A stretch of DNA of 61,077 bases. It comes from Alphaproteobacteria bacterium. Lineage in GTDB: Bacteria > Pseudomonadota > Alphaproteobacteria > Micavibrionales > Micavibrionaceae. The notes beneath the pieces were generated by a model, which was not told where the DNA came from, did no database searches, and worked only from the letters and a program-made list of their open reading frames with translations. Position 1 is the stretch's first letter, and every line of letters begins with the position of its first letter. The stretch covers positions 64,207 to 125,283 of the forward strand of contig JAGNLJ010000007.1 of NCBI GenBank assembly GCA_017999645.1, in the 5' to 3' direction. Shown here piece by piece: positions 8,861-18,075 of the stretch. A program made the position numbers and the translations under genes.

Positions 8861-10725
8861 GCCTTGTCCTCAAGCTTCATGCGCATATCCTCAAGTTCCA
8901 GCCAGCGGTTTTCGGCAAGATCGAGTGTCTCTTTCACTTCTGCATGGCGTTTGGCTGTATCGTAGAATTGCCCCGGGTCACGGGAGTACAAGTCCGGGTC
9001 CGACATGGTTTTCTGCAACTCCGCGAATTCGGCTTCATATTCTTTTATTTTACGCGGCAGGCGGTCGAGTTCATATTGCAGCTTATATGAAAGCTTCGAA
9101 GCGACTTTGTTGGGCGTGGGCGCGTTAGAAACGGCGGTCGGCTTTTTCTCTTCTTTCTTGTTTTTGACTTCGATTTTAGTCGCAGGCGTTTCTTTACCTT
9201 TTTTATAATCCAGATAATCGCTGTAACCGCCAATGATGGATTCAATTTTTCCATCACCCTCGAACACCAGGAGTTTGTTAACGATCTGATCTAAAAAGTC
9301 CCGGTCGTGGGAGACAACGAAAATCGTACCGTCGAAATTCGTCAGGATATTCTCGAGCATATCGAGTGTTTCCATGTCGAGGTCATTCGTTGGCTCGTCG
9401 AGGATGAGAAAGCTGCCGGGGTTGGCTAGGACGCCTGCCAGCATCAACCTGTTTTTCTGCCCGCCCGATAATGTCGAAACCTTGCGCCATGCATCTTCCG
9501 GATCGAAAAGAAAATCCTTCAGGTAACCGCAGACATGGCGGTATTTGCCGCGCACATCAAGATGGTCGCTGCCGCCGACACACAATGTTTCCTGAAGCGT
9601 TTTTGTCTCATCCAGCGAAGACCTGTTCTGATCGAAATAGCTGAAGGTCAGGTCTTTCGCCATTTTTACCTTGCCGCCGTCGGCTTCCAGTTCGCCAACG
9701 AGCAATCGCAGAAATGATGTCTTGCCCGAACCATTACGGCCAAGAATGCCGACCCGGTCGCGCCGCTTCACCCGCAGCGTGAATTTATCCATGATGATTT
9801 TTTCAGCGCCCGTATCGGGATCGGTGAAAGTCTTTTTCACATTGATGAATTCAGCTACGTTGAGGGAAGATTCCTCGACGTCCGGCGGCGGGAATTTAAT
9901 ACCCCTTGTCGCTTTTTGATAGGATTTCTGATCGGCCTCCAATTGCGCTGCCGCCTCGCGGGCGAGGGACTGCCTGCGCACATTGCGTTTCACCCGCGCC
10001 TTGACGCCGCGATTGGCCCATTCGAGCTCCAGCTTTACACGTTGTTCACGGTTCTGGAGTTGCCGCGCTTCAAGGTCATAAAGGCTCTGCGACCATTCAT
10101 CGAACTTGCCGAACCCTTCCGGGCTAACCCGTAATTTTCCACGGTCCAGCCAGAACACGCTGTCGGAGATATTGGCAAGAAAGGTGCGGTCGTGCGAAAC
10201 GCAGATCACCGCGCCTGCGTAATATTTGAGGTAGGTTTCCAGCCACTGGATCACTTCAAGGTCCATGTGGTTGGTGGGTTCGTCCAGCAGCAGGATGTCA
10301 GGTTCCTCCACCAGTGCTCGAGCCAAAGCCGCACGGCGCAGCAGTCCGCCCGATAGGCCATCCATCCGCTCATCAGCCCGAAGGCCAAGCGGCTCGACGA
10401 TCATTTCAATTTTATAGGACTGATCCCATTCCTCGGCGCCTTTTCTCATTCCGGCGAACACGAAATCCCGGATCGTCTGGCCGGGCAGGGGTTTTATATG
10501 TTGCTGCATGTAGCCGATCGTCGTGCCTGCAAACAGCCAGCGGCGGCCATCGTCGACTTCCCGGTCGCCTGTGATCAGGTTCATCAGGGTAGTCTTGCCC
10601 GCGCCATTCTTGCCCACCAGGGCGATTTTTCGCCCTTTATGGATATGAAAGGTCAGGTTTTCGAAGAACGGCTTGCCGCCGATCTGGACCATCGCGTCTT
10701 CAATAGTGAGAATTAGATCGCTCAT
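8857..10725 (-). CDS. ABC-F family ATPase (Uup-like)
   Basis: I start the gene at ATG 10725 (MSDLILTIED). The longer frame to 10815 would overlap the divergent mtnB gene and adds no family sequence. The 622-residue product has two ATP-binding cassettes without membrane segments. Walker A motifs are GKNGAGKTT at residues 38-46 and GRNGSGKTS in the second half. Signatures are LSGGLLRRAALARAL and LSGGQKNRLML. Both Walker B regions read LLDEPTNHMDLE and ILDEPTNDLDME, typical of ABC-F. A lysine-rich linker and a C-terminal coiled coil (about the last 90 residues) resemble Uup. ABC-F proteins act on ribosomes or, for Uup, branched DNA; the exact role here is inferred. Confidence 0.88.
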   Translation of the reverse strand: MSDLILTIEDAMVQIGGKPFFENLTFHIHKGRKIALVGKNGAGKTTLMNLITGDREVDDGRRWLFAGTTIGYMQQHIKPLPGQTIRDFVFAGMRKGAEEWDQSYKIEMIVEPLGLRADERMDGLSGGLLRRAALARALVEEPDILLLDEPTNHMDLEVIQWLETYLKYYAGAVICVSHDRTFLANISDSVFWLDRGKLRVSPEGFGKFDEWSQSLYDLEARQLQNREQRVKLELEWANRGVKARVKRNVRRQSLAREAAAQLEADQKSYQKATRGIKFPPPDVEESSLNVAEFINVKKTFTDPDTGAEKIIMDKFTLRVKRRDRVGILGRNGSGKTSFLRLLVGELEADGGKVKMAKDLTFSYFDQNRSSLDETKTLQETLCVGGSDHLDVRGKYRHVCGYLKDFLFDPEDAWRKVSTLSGGQKNRLMLAGVLANPGSFLILDEPTNDLDMETLDMLENILTNFDGTIFVVSHDRDFLDQIVNKLLVFEGDGKIESIIGGYSDYLDYKKGKETPATKIEVKNKKEEKKPTAVSNAPTPNKVASKLSYKLQYELDRLPRKIKEYEAEFAELQKTMSDPDLYSRDPGQFYDTAKRHAEVKETLDLAENRWLELEDMRMKLEDKA

Positions 10726-10767
10726 GGCGACGTGTATATAGGCCGAAGCTTCGAAATGCCACCGGAT

Positions 10768-10796
10768 TTGCCAAAAAGCCCCGGTTTCTTTATAAA
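10768..10796 (+). promoter_or_regulatory. Sigma-70 promoter of the mtn operon, predicted leaderless
   Basis: TTGCCA at 10768-10773 and TATAAA at 10791-10796 are separated by exactly 17 bases. The expected transcription start, about 7 bases after the -10, falls on or next to the A of the mtnB ATG at 10803. No ribosome-binding site precedes that ATG, which agrees with a leaderless message. Confidence 0.6.
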
Positions 10797-10802
10797 AAAC
10801 CC

Positions 10803-11423
10803 ATGTTATCAGCATACGATCAGGCCGCTCAGGACATTATCAATGCAGGAAAGTTCCTGGATGGGCGCGGACTTGCCCCGGCGACCAGCGGGAATTACTC
10901 CATCCGGCTGCAGGACGGGCGCATCGCGATCACCGTTTCCGGCAGACATAAGGGCAAACTGACCAAGGCCGACATCATGACGGTAGACGCAACCGGCAAG
11001 CCGCTGGAAGATAAAAAACCATCCGACGAAACCATCCTTCACACCCAGATTTATAGATTGCACCCGGAGGCAGGCGCTATTTTGCACGTGCACTCGGTGC
11101 CGGGAACGGTGGTCACGCGCCTTAACCCGCTGAACGATATTATTTTGATGGGCAATGAAATGCTGAAAGTCATGCCCGGGATTAAAACGCATGACACCAG
11201 CATTAGCGTGCCCGTGGTCGACAATTCGCAGGACATGAAAGAATTGAGTGAAGCGCTTGAAGACAGGTTCAGGAAAAACGTTCCCGCTTATTTAATTCGC
11301 GAACACGGGTTTTATGTGTGGGGCAAGGACATGGCTGAGGCCGAGCGTATCGCGGAAGGTCTCGAATATCTTCTGGCATGTGAAATGGAAACGATGAAAA
11401 TCAAGGCAGGAGCAAGATCATGA
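10803..11423 (+). CDS. mtnB: Methylthioribulose-1-phosphate dehydratase
   Basis: This 206-residue class II aldolase-fold protein carries GLAPATSGNYSIRL, the zinc site ILHVHSVPGTVV and a late His in REHGFYVWG. It dehydrates 5-methylthioribulose-1-phosphate to the diketo-phosphate in the methionine salvage pathway. It heads a five-gene run (mtnB-D-C-K-A) in which each gene overlaps the next by ATGA. The start at 10803 has no Shine-Dalgarno sequence but lies right behind a good promoter. Family and context agree, so the call is firm. Confidence 0.94.
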   Translation: MLSAYDQAAQDIINAGKFLDGRGLAPATSGNYSIRLQDGRIAITVSGRHKGKLTKADIMTVDATGKPLEDKKPSDETILHTQIYRLHPEAGAILHVHSVPGTVVTRLNPLNDIILMGNEMLKVMPGIKTHDTSISVPVVDNSQDMKELSEALEDRFRKNVPAYLIREHGFYVWGKDMAEAERIAEGLEYLLACEMETMKIKAGARS

Positions 11424-11986
11424 GCAGGCTGACGATATACCCGGACAATAACCCGTCGAAACCCGATCTCGATACAACCGACGCGGCAAAAATGCGCGAG
11501 GCGCTGAAAACGATTAATGTGACGTTCGAGCGCTGGGAAGCCTCCAAACAATTCGCGAAGGATGCAGCGGATGAAGAGGTGATTGCAGCTTATAATAATG
11601 ATATCGAGCGCATCAAGCAGATTGGCGGCTACCAGACCGTAGATATTTTACGTGTCAATGATGCAACGCCGGACAAACCTGCCATCCGCGCGAAGTTCCT
11701 GAATGAACACACGCACAGCGAGGACGAAGTGCGCTTCTTTGTCGAGGGCGCAGGAATCTTCTACTTACGCGTGGACGGCAAGGTTTACATGACGCTGTGT
11801 GAGCGCGGCGATTTGCTGAGCGTTCCCGCCGGGACAACTCATTGGTTTGACATGGGACCGGAGCCGGATATCACCGCCATCCGCTTTTTCGACAACAAAG
11901 AGGGTTGGGTGCCGCATTTCACGGGCGACAAGATTGCCGAAGAATTCCCGAAATTTGACAAAACATACAAGACAAAGGCCGCATGA
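11420..11986 (+). CDS. mtnD: Acireductone dioxygenase
   Basis: This 188-residue cupin has the metal ligands in NEHTHSEDEVRFFVEGAG (two His and a Glu) and a third His in PAGTTHWFDMG. The family oxidises acireductone to formate and the keto-acid precursor of methionine with Fe(II), or off-pathway with Ni(II). It overlaps mtnB upstream and mtnC downstream by four bases each. The length is normal for bacterial MtnD. Confidence 0.94.
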   Translation: MSRLTIYPDNNPSKPDLDTTDAAKMREALKTINVTFERWEASKQFAKDAADEEVIAAYNNDIERIKQIGGYQTVDILRVNDATPDKPAIRAKFLNEHTHSEDEVRFFVEGAGIFYLRVDGKVYMTLCERGDLLSVPAGTTHWFDMGPEPDITAIRFFDNKEGWVPHFTGDKIAEEFPKFDKTYKTKAA

Positions 11987-12654
11987 TCCGCGCGATTGTT
12001 ACCGACATCGAGGGCACGACCAGCTCGATTTCATTCGTAAAGGACGTGTTGTTCCCTTATGCGCGGAAGCAAATACCCGCGTTTGTGCGTAAGAATGAAA
12101 AACAGGTGATAGGCCTGCTTGATGAAGTGCGCGCATTTGAAAAAAATCCAAAACTCTCGACCGATGAAGTCATTGCAACGTTGCAACGCTGGATCGATGA
12201 AGACCAGAAAATAACCCCGCTGAAAGTCCTGCAGGGCATGATCTGGCAAACTGGTTATGCCGCAGGTGATTTCAAGGGCCATATATATGACGATGCGCTG
12301 GAAGGGCTGCAGCGCTGGCATGCGGCAGGCATTAAGCTTTACGTGTATTCATCCGGCTCTGTCCCTGCGCAGAAATTATTGTTTGGCTACACGCCTAGAG
12401 GCGACCTGACGCCGCTGTTTTCAGGGTATTTTGATACAGCGACCGGGCCGAAGCTAGAAGCGGAATCTTACAGAAAAATCGCCAGTCAGATTAATGCGTC
12501 CCCAAACACAATTTTGTTCCTGTCCGACAATCCGCAGGAAATCAACGCAGCGACAGAGGCTGGAATGGAAACTATTCTTGTTGACCGTGAAAATAATTCA
12601 CCAAACAGCGTCAAAAATTTCGATCAAATCATCGTACGGGAGAAGGCCGCATGA
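11983..12654 (+). CDS. mtnC: 2,3-diketo-5-methylthio-1-phosphopentane phosphatase (enolase-phosphatase)
   Basis: This 223-residue HAD-family protein begins MIRAIVTDIEGTTSSISF, in which Asp8 and Glu10 take the place of the usual DxD, as is characteristic of MtnC. Later HAD motifs are LYVYSSGSVPAQ and ILFLSDNPQEINAA. A single enzyme does enolisation and dephosphorylation, replacing the MtnW/MtnX pair. It lies between mtnD and mtnK with ATGA overlaps on both sides. Confidence 0.94.
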   Translation: MIRAIVTDIEGTTSSISFVKDVLFPYARKQIPAFVRKNEKQVIGLLDEVRAFEKNPKLSTDEVIATLQRWIDEDQKITPLKVLQGMIWQTGYAAGDFKGHIYDDALEGLQRWHAAGIKLYVYSSGSVPAQKLLFGYTPRGDLTPLFSGYFDTATGPKLEAESYRKIASQINASPNTILFLSDNPQEINAATEAGMETILVDRENNSPNSVKNFDQIIVREKAA

Positions 12655-13922
12655 CTGCCAAGCTCAAACTTGCAACGCCTACGGGCTACCACGCCTTAAA
12701 TCCACAGACGGTTGTTGATTATCTCGCGGGCTTCAAAAAAATTGCATCGAAGCTCGGTGGCAAACAGCCTGAATGGCAGTCACGCGAGGTTGGCGACGGG
12801 AATCTGAACCTCGTTTTTATCATCGAAGGACCGAAGGGCACGGTGGTGGTAAAGCAGGCGCTTCCTTATGTGCGTCTCGTAGGTGAAAGCTGGCCTTTGC
12901 CGCTCTCTCGCGCACATTTCGAGCATCTCGCGTTGGTGGAAGAAGCTAAGTGGGCTGCGGGATACGTGCCCGAAATCTATGCGCACGATGAATTAATGGC
13001 GCTCACCGTCATGGAATACCTCTCTCCGCATATCATTCTACGCAAAGGCCTTATCCGCGGCATTACCTATCCCAAAATGGCCGAGCATCTCGGAAAGTTC
13101 CTCGCGCAGACGCTGTTTCATACCTCCGATCTGCATCTGCCTGCGGCGGAGAAAAAAGAAAAAATCGCGGCGTTCCTCACCAACACAGCGATGTGCAAAA
13201 TCAGCGAAGACTTGATTTTCGACGAGCCTTATTTCAATGCACCGATGAACCGCAACACAAAGGAAATCGATGATATCGCGCTGGAATTCCGCCATGATAC
13301 GGAACTGAAACTCGCCGTGCAGGACATGAAATGGCGGTTCCAGAATAATGCCGAGGCTATGATCCATGGCGACCTGCATACAGGCTCCGTCATGGTCACT
13401 GAAGATGACACCCGCGCCATCGACCCAGAGTTCGCGTTCTACGGTCCGATGGGTTTTGACGTCGGCGCGGTGCTAGCGAATTTGTTTATGGCTTATTTCT
13501 CGCAGGAAGGACATGAAAAATCACCCGGCGAGCGTCAGAAATACGCTAAATGGGTTCTCCAGCAGGCGGAAACACTCTGGCAGACTTTTGCCGATGAATT
13601 TGCCGCCCTGAGCGCCAAGCGTAATCCTAAAAATCCCGGCGGCGATGTGCTGAATCCGCGTCTTTATGAGGATTCCCCTGATCTGTCGGCCAACGCTTAT
13701 ATCCGGCGCATGGAAAAAATATGGGATGACACGCTAGGCTTTGCAGGGTGCAAAATGATCCGCCGCATTCTCGGCCTTGCGCATGTTGAGGACTTTGAAG
13801 CGATTGAAAACACGGAAATTCGCGCAAAGTGTGAGCGTAAGGCGCTGGAATTCGCACGTGAACTGCTCGTCCACCGCGAAAAATTCAAAACAATTTCCGA
13901 CGTCACGAAAGCGATTAAATGA
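12651..13922 (+). CDS. mtnK: S-methyl-5-thioribose kinase
   Basis: This 423-residue kinase belongs to the aminoglycoside phosphotransferase fold. It has GDGNLNLVFIIEG in the N-lobe, the catalytic loop MIHGDLHTGSVMV and the metal site AIDPEFAFYGPMGFDVG. It phosphorylates methylthioribose, the product of MTA/SAH nucleosidase (MtnN), so the salvage route here should be the nucleosidase-kinase branch rather than MtnP phosphorylase. No mtnN lies in the window. It overlaps mtnC and mtnA by four bases each. Confidence 0.94.
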   Translation: MTAKLKLATPTGYHALNPQTVVDYLAGFKKIASKLGGKQPEWQSREVGDGNLNLVFIIEGPKGTVVVKQALPYVRLVGESWPLPLSRAHFEHLALVEEAKWAAGYVPEIYAHDELMALTVMEYLSPHIILRKGLIRGITYPKMAEHLGKFLAQTLFHTSDLHLPAAEKKEKIAAFLTNTAMCKISEDLIFDEPYFNAPMNRNTKEIDDIALEFRHDTELKLAVQDMKWRFQNNAEAMIHGDLHTGSVMVTEDDTRAIDPEFAFYGPMGFDVGAVLANLFMAYFSQEGHEKSPGERQKYAKWVLQQAETLWQTFADEFAALSAKRNPKNPGGDVLNPRLYEDSPDLSANAYIRRMEKIWDDTLGFAGCKMIRRILGLAHVEDFEAIENTEIRAKCERKALEFARELLVHREKFKTISDVTKAIK

Positions 13923-14965
13923 AAATCGACGGCACCAGCTATCGTTCCATCTGGCTTGCCGAGAACGGCTGGTCATTCCACATTTTCGACCAGCGTAAAT
14001 TGCCATGGAAGCTGGAGATCATGGAAATTACTACTATCGATCAGGCCGCTACCGCCATTAAAGATATGTTGACGCGCGGCGCGCCCCTATTGGCCATGAC
14101 AGCTGCCTATGGGCTTTGTCTCGCTCTTCGTGAAGATGCATCAGATGCATCGCTCAAAAAAAATTACAAAAAATTACTGGAAACGCGTCCTACGGCTGTC
14201 AATCTGCGTTGGACTCTGGATGAAATGCTGAAAGCCGTTAAGCCCACGTCCGGCAAAGACCGCGTCGATGCTGCCTATAAACGCGCCGTAGAATTATGTG
14301 ATGAAGATGTGGCAATTAATAAAGCCATTGGCGAGCACGGCCTGCCGCCTATTCGTGATATCGCTAAAAAGAAAAAGACAGTCAATATCTTAACACATTG
14401 CAACGCGGGTTGGCTGGCTACTGTCGATCACGGCACGGCGACGTCGCCGATTTACCGCGCTTTTGACGAAGGCATTGACGTGCATGTCTGGGTCGATGAA
14501 ACCCGTCCGCGCAACCAGGGCGCGCTGACGGCCTATGAGCTGACGCAGCATGGTGTGCCGCACACGGTCATTACCGATAACGCAGGCGGGCTCTTGATGC
14601 AGCAAGGCAAGGTAGACCTCGTTTTTGTAGGCGCTGACCGCGTCACGCGCAACGGCGACGTGGCAAATAAGATAGGCACATATCTGAAAGCATTAGCGGC
14701 CAAAGACAATAACGTGCCGTTTTATGTGGCGCTGCCTTATACGACGTTTGATGCTTCACTTGAAAGCGGTGCCCACATTTCTATTGAGGAGCGCAGCGCC
14801 GATGAGGTTCGTTTCATGGAAGGGCAGGCAGGAAAAGTGAAAATTACGGATTCACCGGTTGCCAATCCGGCCTTCGATATCACGCCTGCGCGGCTGGTTA
14901 CGGGCTATATCACTGAAAAAGGCGTCGTCAGCAATCTGGCCGCCGCGTATTCCGACGCGGCTTAA
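13919..14965 (+). CDS. mtnA: S-methyl-5-thioribose-1-phosphate isomerase
   Basis: This 348-residue eIF2B-like isomerase has RGAPLLAMTAAYG near residue 58, the catalytic Cys in LTHCNAGWLAT and the Asp in VFVGADRVTRNGDVANKIGT. It turns methylthioribose-1-phosphate into the ribulose form used by MtnB, closing the operon's set of five. Its stop shares the palindromic TTAA at 14962-14965 with the stop of the converging RND gene, and no hairpin terminator separates the two. Confidence 0.94.
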   Translation: MKIDGTSYRSIWLAENGWSFHIFDQRKLPWKLEIMEITTIDQAATAIKDMLTRGAPLLAMTAAYGLCLALREDASDASLKKNYKKLLETRPTAVNLRWTLDEMLKAVKPTSGKDRVDAAYKRAVELCDEDVAINKAIGEHGLPPIRDIAKKKKTVNILTHCNAGWLATVDHGTATSPIYRAFDEGIDVHVWVDETRPRNQGALTAYELTQHGVPHTVITDNAGGLLMQQGKVDLVFVGADRVTRNGDVANKIGTYLKALAAKDNNVPFYVALPYTTFDASLESGAHISIEERSADEVRFMEGQAGKVKITDSPVANPAFDITPARLVTGYITEKGVVSNLAAAYSDAA

Positions 14966-17900
14966 TTGTTATTTTGTTCCTGACTTTCGAGCGCCCGGCG
15001 CACGTCGCCCGGCGAGCCCGTATGACGCGCAAGCAGGCGGTAGGCCACCGGTACGATAAACAGCGTAAACACTGTAGCAAAGCAGACACCTGACAAAACG
15101 ACCGTCGCAATGACCGAGCGCGTTTCTGAGCCTGCGCCGCCTGAGAGCATTAAGGGCACAGCCCCCATCGCAGCCGTAATCGAGGTCATGAGAATGGGGC
15201 GGAGACGCAATTCTGCGGCCTTTAGCAAGGCCTTGTTAAATTCCTCACCTTCATCGCGGAGTTGGTTGGCGAACTCGACAATTAGAATCCCGTTCTTGGC
15301 CGCCAGCCCCACGAGCATAATCATGCCGATCTGGCTGAAGAGATTCAGAGTGTTACCGGTGACATAAAGCCCGAGCAGCCCGCCCGCCACGGCAAGTGGA
15401 ACAGTAAGAATAATAACGAACGGGTGAATATAACTCTCGAACTGCGCTGCCATGACAAGGAACATGACGAGAATACCGAGAATAAAAACAAAGAACACAG
15501 AACCGCCGGAATATTTGTAATCCTGCGACTGGCCTTTGTAATCAATAATGACGTCTTCAGGCAGGTTTTCGCGAACCAGAGTTTCAAGATAGGTCAGCGC
15601 TTCGCCAAGCGTGTAGCCTTGCTCGAGATCAGCGTCGATAGTGATGGCGCGGACTCGGTTATAACGGCTTAAGGAGCGGGAATCCGCAAACTGGTCGATT
15701 TTGACAAGATTGGCGAGCGGGATAAGCTGGTCGGAGCGGTCTGAGCGGACGTAAATATTCTCCATGTTCGTCGCGGTACGCTGAGCGCTACGCTCGCCCT
15801 CGACAATGACATCATATTCCTCGCCTTGATCGATATAGGTCGTGATGCGGCGCGAGCCGAGCAATGTCTCAAGTGTGCGCCCGATAGAAACCACCGTCAC
15901 GCCCAGTTCTGCCGCGCGGTCGTAATCGATGGAAATTTGATATAGCGGCTTGGTTTCCTTGTAATTCCAGTCGACGCTGATAAGGCCTGGGTTGTTCTCG
16001 TTAATCTTGGCGACCAGTGTGTCGCGCCATTCCGTAAGCTGCTGATACGTGCCGCCGCCGATGACGAACTGCACCGGCTTGCCGCCGCCACCAGCAAAAC
16101 CCTGCCGCATAACCGGCGCGACACGCACCCCCGGCAGATCGGAAAGCTTGACGCGTACTTCATCCATGATGTCCCAGGCCGAGCGACGCTTGCCCCAGTC
16201 GGCCAGAACGCAGATCAAGGTGCCGCTGTTAAAGCCCGCGCCGCCGCCAAAACCGCCCGGCGCACGGACGAGCAATGTTTCCATCTCGCCATTTTCGACA
16301 TAAGTCAAAAGACGTTTTTCAATCTCATCCATGTAGTCTTTCATGTAGGCGAAAGATGCACCCTCGGGACCATTCACTGAAATCGTGAATGCGCCCCGGT
16401 CTTCGCGCGGCGTGTACTCTTCCGGCACGGCAATGTAAAGCAGGGCAATGCCCGCGATGATCGCCGAAAAAACAGCTATGACAATGACAGGCCGTTCAAT
16501 CAGTCGGGTGAGAATGCCAACATATTTCAGCCTGACTTTAATGAAGGCATCATCTATTTTATCGACCAGAGTCTTTTTACCGTCATTCTTTTCTTTTTGG
16601 CGCAGAATTTTTGAGGCCAGCATAGGGGTAAGCGTTAGCGCGACAAGGCCGGAAAAGGAAACGGCAGCCGCAAGCGTGACGGCGAATTCTGAAAACAGCC
16701 TGCCGACATCGCCTTCAAGGAATGTGATAGGCACAAAGACAGCGACAAGAACAAGTGTAGTTGCCACGACGGCGAAGCCGACCTGCCGCGTGCCGCGATA
16801 GGCAGCGAGCAGGGGGGGCTCGTTCTCCTCGCGCATGCGCCGTACCACGTTTTCAAGAACCACGATCGCATCGTCAACCACGAGACCGATCGCAAGGACA
16901 AGCGCCAGCAGCGTGAGCAGATTAATCGTAAAGCCCAGCGCGTATAGCACCATAAATGTGGCGATAAGCGAAACCGGGACGGCAACGGCAGGGACGAGGG
17001 TGGCGCGCAGGCTCCCGAGAAAAGCATAAATAACCAGTACGACAAGCCCCATAGCAATCCCGAGCGTCACGTAAACTTCATGTACGGCTTTGTCGATGAA
17101 AACCGAGGTGTCGTAGCTGACCTCAATTTTCATGTCTTCAGGCAGGGTCTCATTGATCCGCTCAGCCTGTTCACGGGCCTGCCGCGCGACTTCAATGGTG
17201 TTGCCGGTCGATTGCTTGATGATGCCAAGGCCGACGCGAGGCGAGCCATTGCCGCGATACATCACGCGGTTTTCAACGGTGCTTTTTTCAACGCGGGCGA
17301 CATCGCCCAGACGCACGAGGTAACCGTTTTCGCCCCGCGCCAGGACCAGTTTCCTGAAGTCCTCTTCTGTACGGAATGTGCGGTCGATGCGTACCGTAAA
17401 CTGGCGCTGGATGGATTCAAAACTACCAGCCGGAAGTTCAACATTTTCTGTGTGAAGCGCATTTTCTACATCTTCTACGGTCAAGCCACGCGCCGCCAGC
17501 TGGCTGCGATCAATCCAGACGCGCATGGCGTAACTTTGTCCGCCGCCGACACGCACGCTGGCCACGCCGTCCAGAATAGAGAACCGGTCGACAAGATAGC
17601 GCTCGGCGTAATCCGTCAGCTCCATCGTCGTGCGGCTGGCACTAATCAAGCTAAGCCAGATAATGACATCATCGCTTGCATCGACTTTCTGCACTTCCGG
17701 CGGATCTGCTTCCTCAGGAAGGTTGCCGACAATACCCGCGATCCGGTCGCGCACGTCATTTGCAGCGGCCTCAATATCGCGGTCGATGTTAAATTCCAGT
17801 GTAACGCGGGATTGCCCGTCCGAGCTGGATGATTCAATGAAATTAATACCTTCAACACCCGCGATGCGGTCTTCAATCAGTTCCGTAACGCGCGTTTCAA

Positions 17901-18075
17901 CGATTGAGGCCGAGGCACCGGGATAGGATGTGTTGATCGTGACAACGGGCGGGTCGATATCCGGGTATTCCCGCAAGGGCAGGCGCGTGAAGGCAACAAT
18001 TCCGAAAGCGATCAGAAGCAGCGAGATGACGGAGGCGAAAACCGGGCGGGTGACTGAAAAGTCGGAAAGAACCAT
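14962..18075 (-). CDS. RND efflux transporter, inner-membrane permease
   Basis: This 1037-residue protein has the AcrB/MexB architecture. It has a first TM segment at residues 10-28, a large porter domain, a TM4 with the proton-relay motif GLVVDDAIVVLENV, a second porter domain starting near residue 560, and a C-terminal TM block with GLAAKNGILIVEF (relay Lys). It exports drugs or lipophilic compounds by proton antiport. It follows the membrane fusion protein gene with a one-base overlap. No outer membrane factor is encoded nearby, so it probably shares a TolC-like protein from elsewhere. Substrate is unknown. The shorter FGGGAGFN-type porter loop resembles uncharacterised MexF/OqxB-like or heavy-lipid RND groups. 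Confidence 0.92.
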   Translation of the reverse strand: MVLSDFSVTRPVFASVISLLLIAFGIVAFTRLPLREYPDIDPPVVTINTSYPGASASIVETRVTELIEDRIAGVEGINFIESSSSDGQSRVTLEFNIDRDIEAAANDVRDRIAGIVGNLPEEADPPEVQKVDASDDVIIWLSLISASRTTMELTDYAERYLVDRFSILDGVASVRVGGGQSYAMRVWIDRSQLAARGLTVEDVENALHTENVELPAGSFESIQRQFTVRIDRTFRTEEDFRKLVLARGENGYLVRLGDVARVEKSTVENRVMYRGNGSPRVGLGIIKQSTGNTIEVARQAREQAERINETLPEDMKIEVSYDTSVFIDKAVHEVYVTLGIAMGLVVLVIYAFLGSLRATLVPAVAVPVSLIATFMVLYALGFTINLLTLLALVLAIGLVVDDAIVVLENVVRRMREENEPPLLAAYRGTRQVGFAVVATTLVLVAVFVPITFLEGDVGRLFSEFAVTLAAAVSFSGLVALTLTPMLASKILRQKEKNDGKKTLVDKIDDAFIKVRLKYVGILTRLIERPVIVIAVFSAIIAGIALLYIAVPEEYTPREDRGAFTISVNGPEGASFAYMKDYMDEIEKRLLTYVENGEMETLLVRAPGGFGGGAGFNSGTLICVLADWGKRRSAWDIMDEVRVKLSDLPGVRVAPVMRQGFAGGGGKPVQFVIGGGTYQQLTEWRDTLVAKINENNPGLISVDWNYKETKPLYQISIDYDRAAELGVTVVSIGRTLETLLGSRRITTYIDQGEEYDVIVEGERSAQRTATNMENIYVRSDRSDQLIPLANLVKIDQFADSRSLSRYNRVRAITIDADLEQGYTLGEALTYLETLVRENLPEDVIIDYKGQSQDYKYSGGSVFFVFILGILVMFLVMAAQFESYIHPFVIILTVPLAVAGGLLGLYVTGNTLNLFSQIGMIMLVGLAAKNGILIVEFANQLRDEGEEFNKALLKAAELRLRPILMTSITAAMGAVPLMLSGGAGSETRSVIATVVLSGVCFATVFTLFIVPVAYRLLARHTGSPGDVRRALESQEQNNN

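Noticed and set aside
17080-17832. A 250-codon open frame on the plus strand
   Set aside because: It is antisense to the RND permease, lacks a ribosome site and shows no domain.
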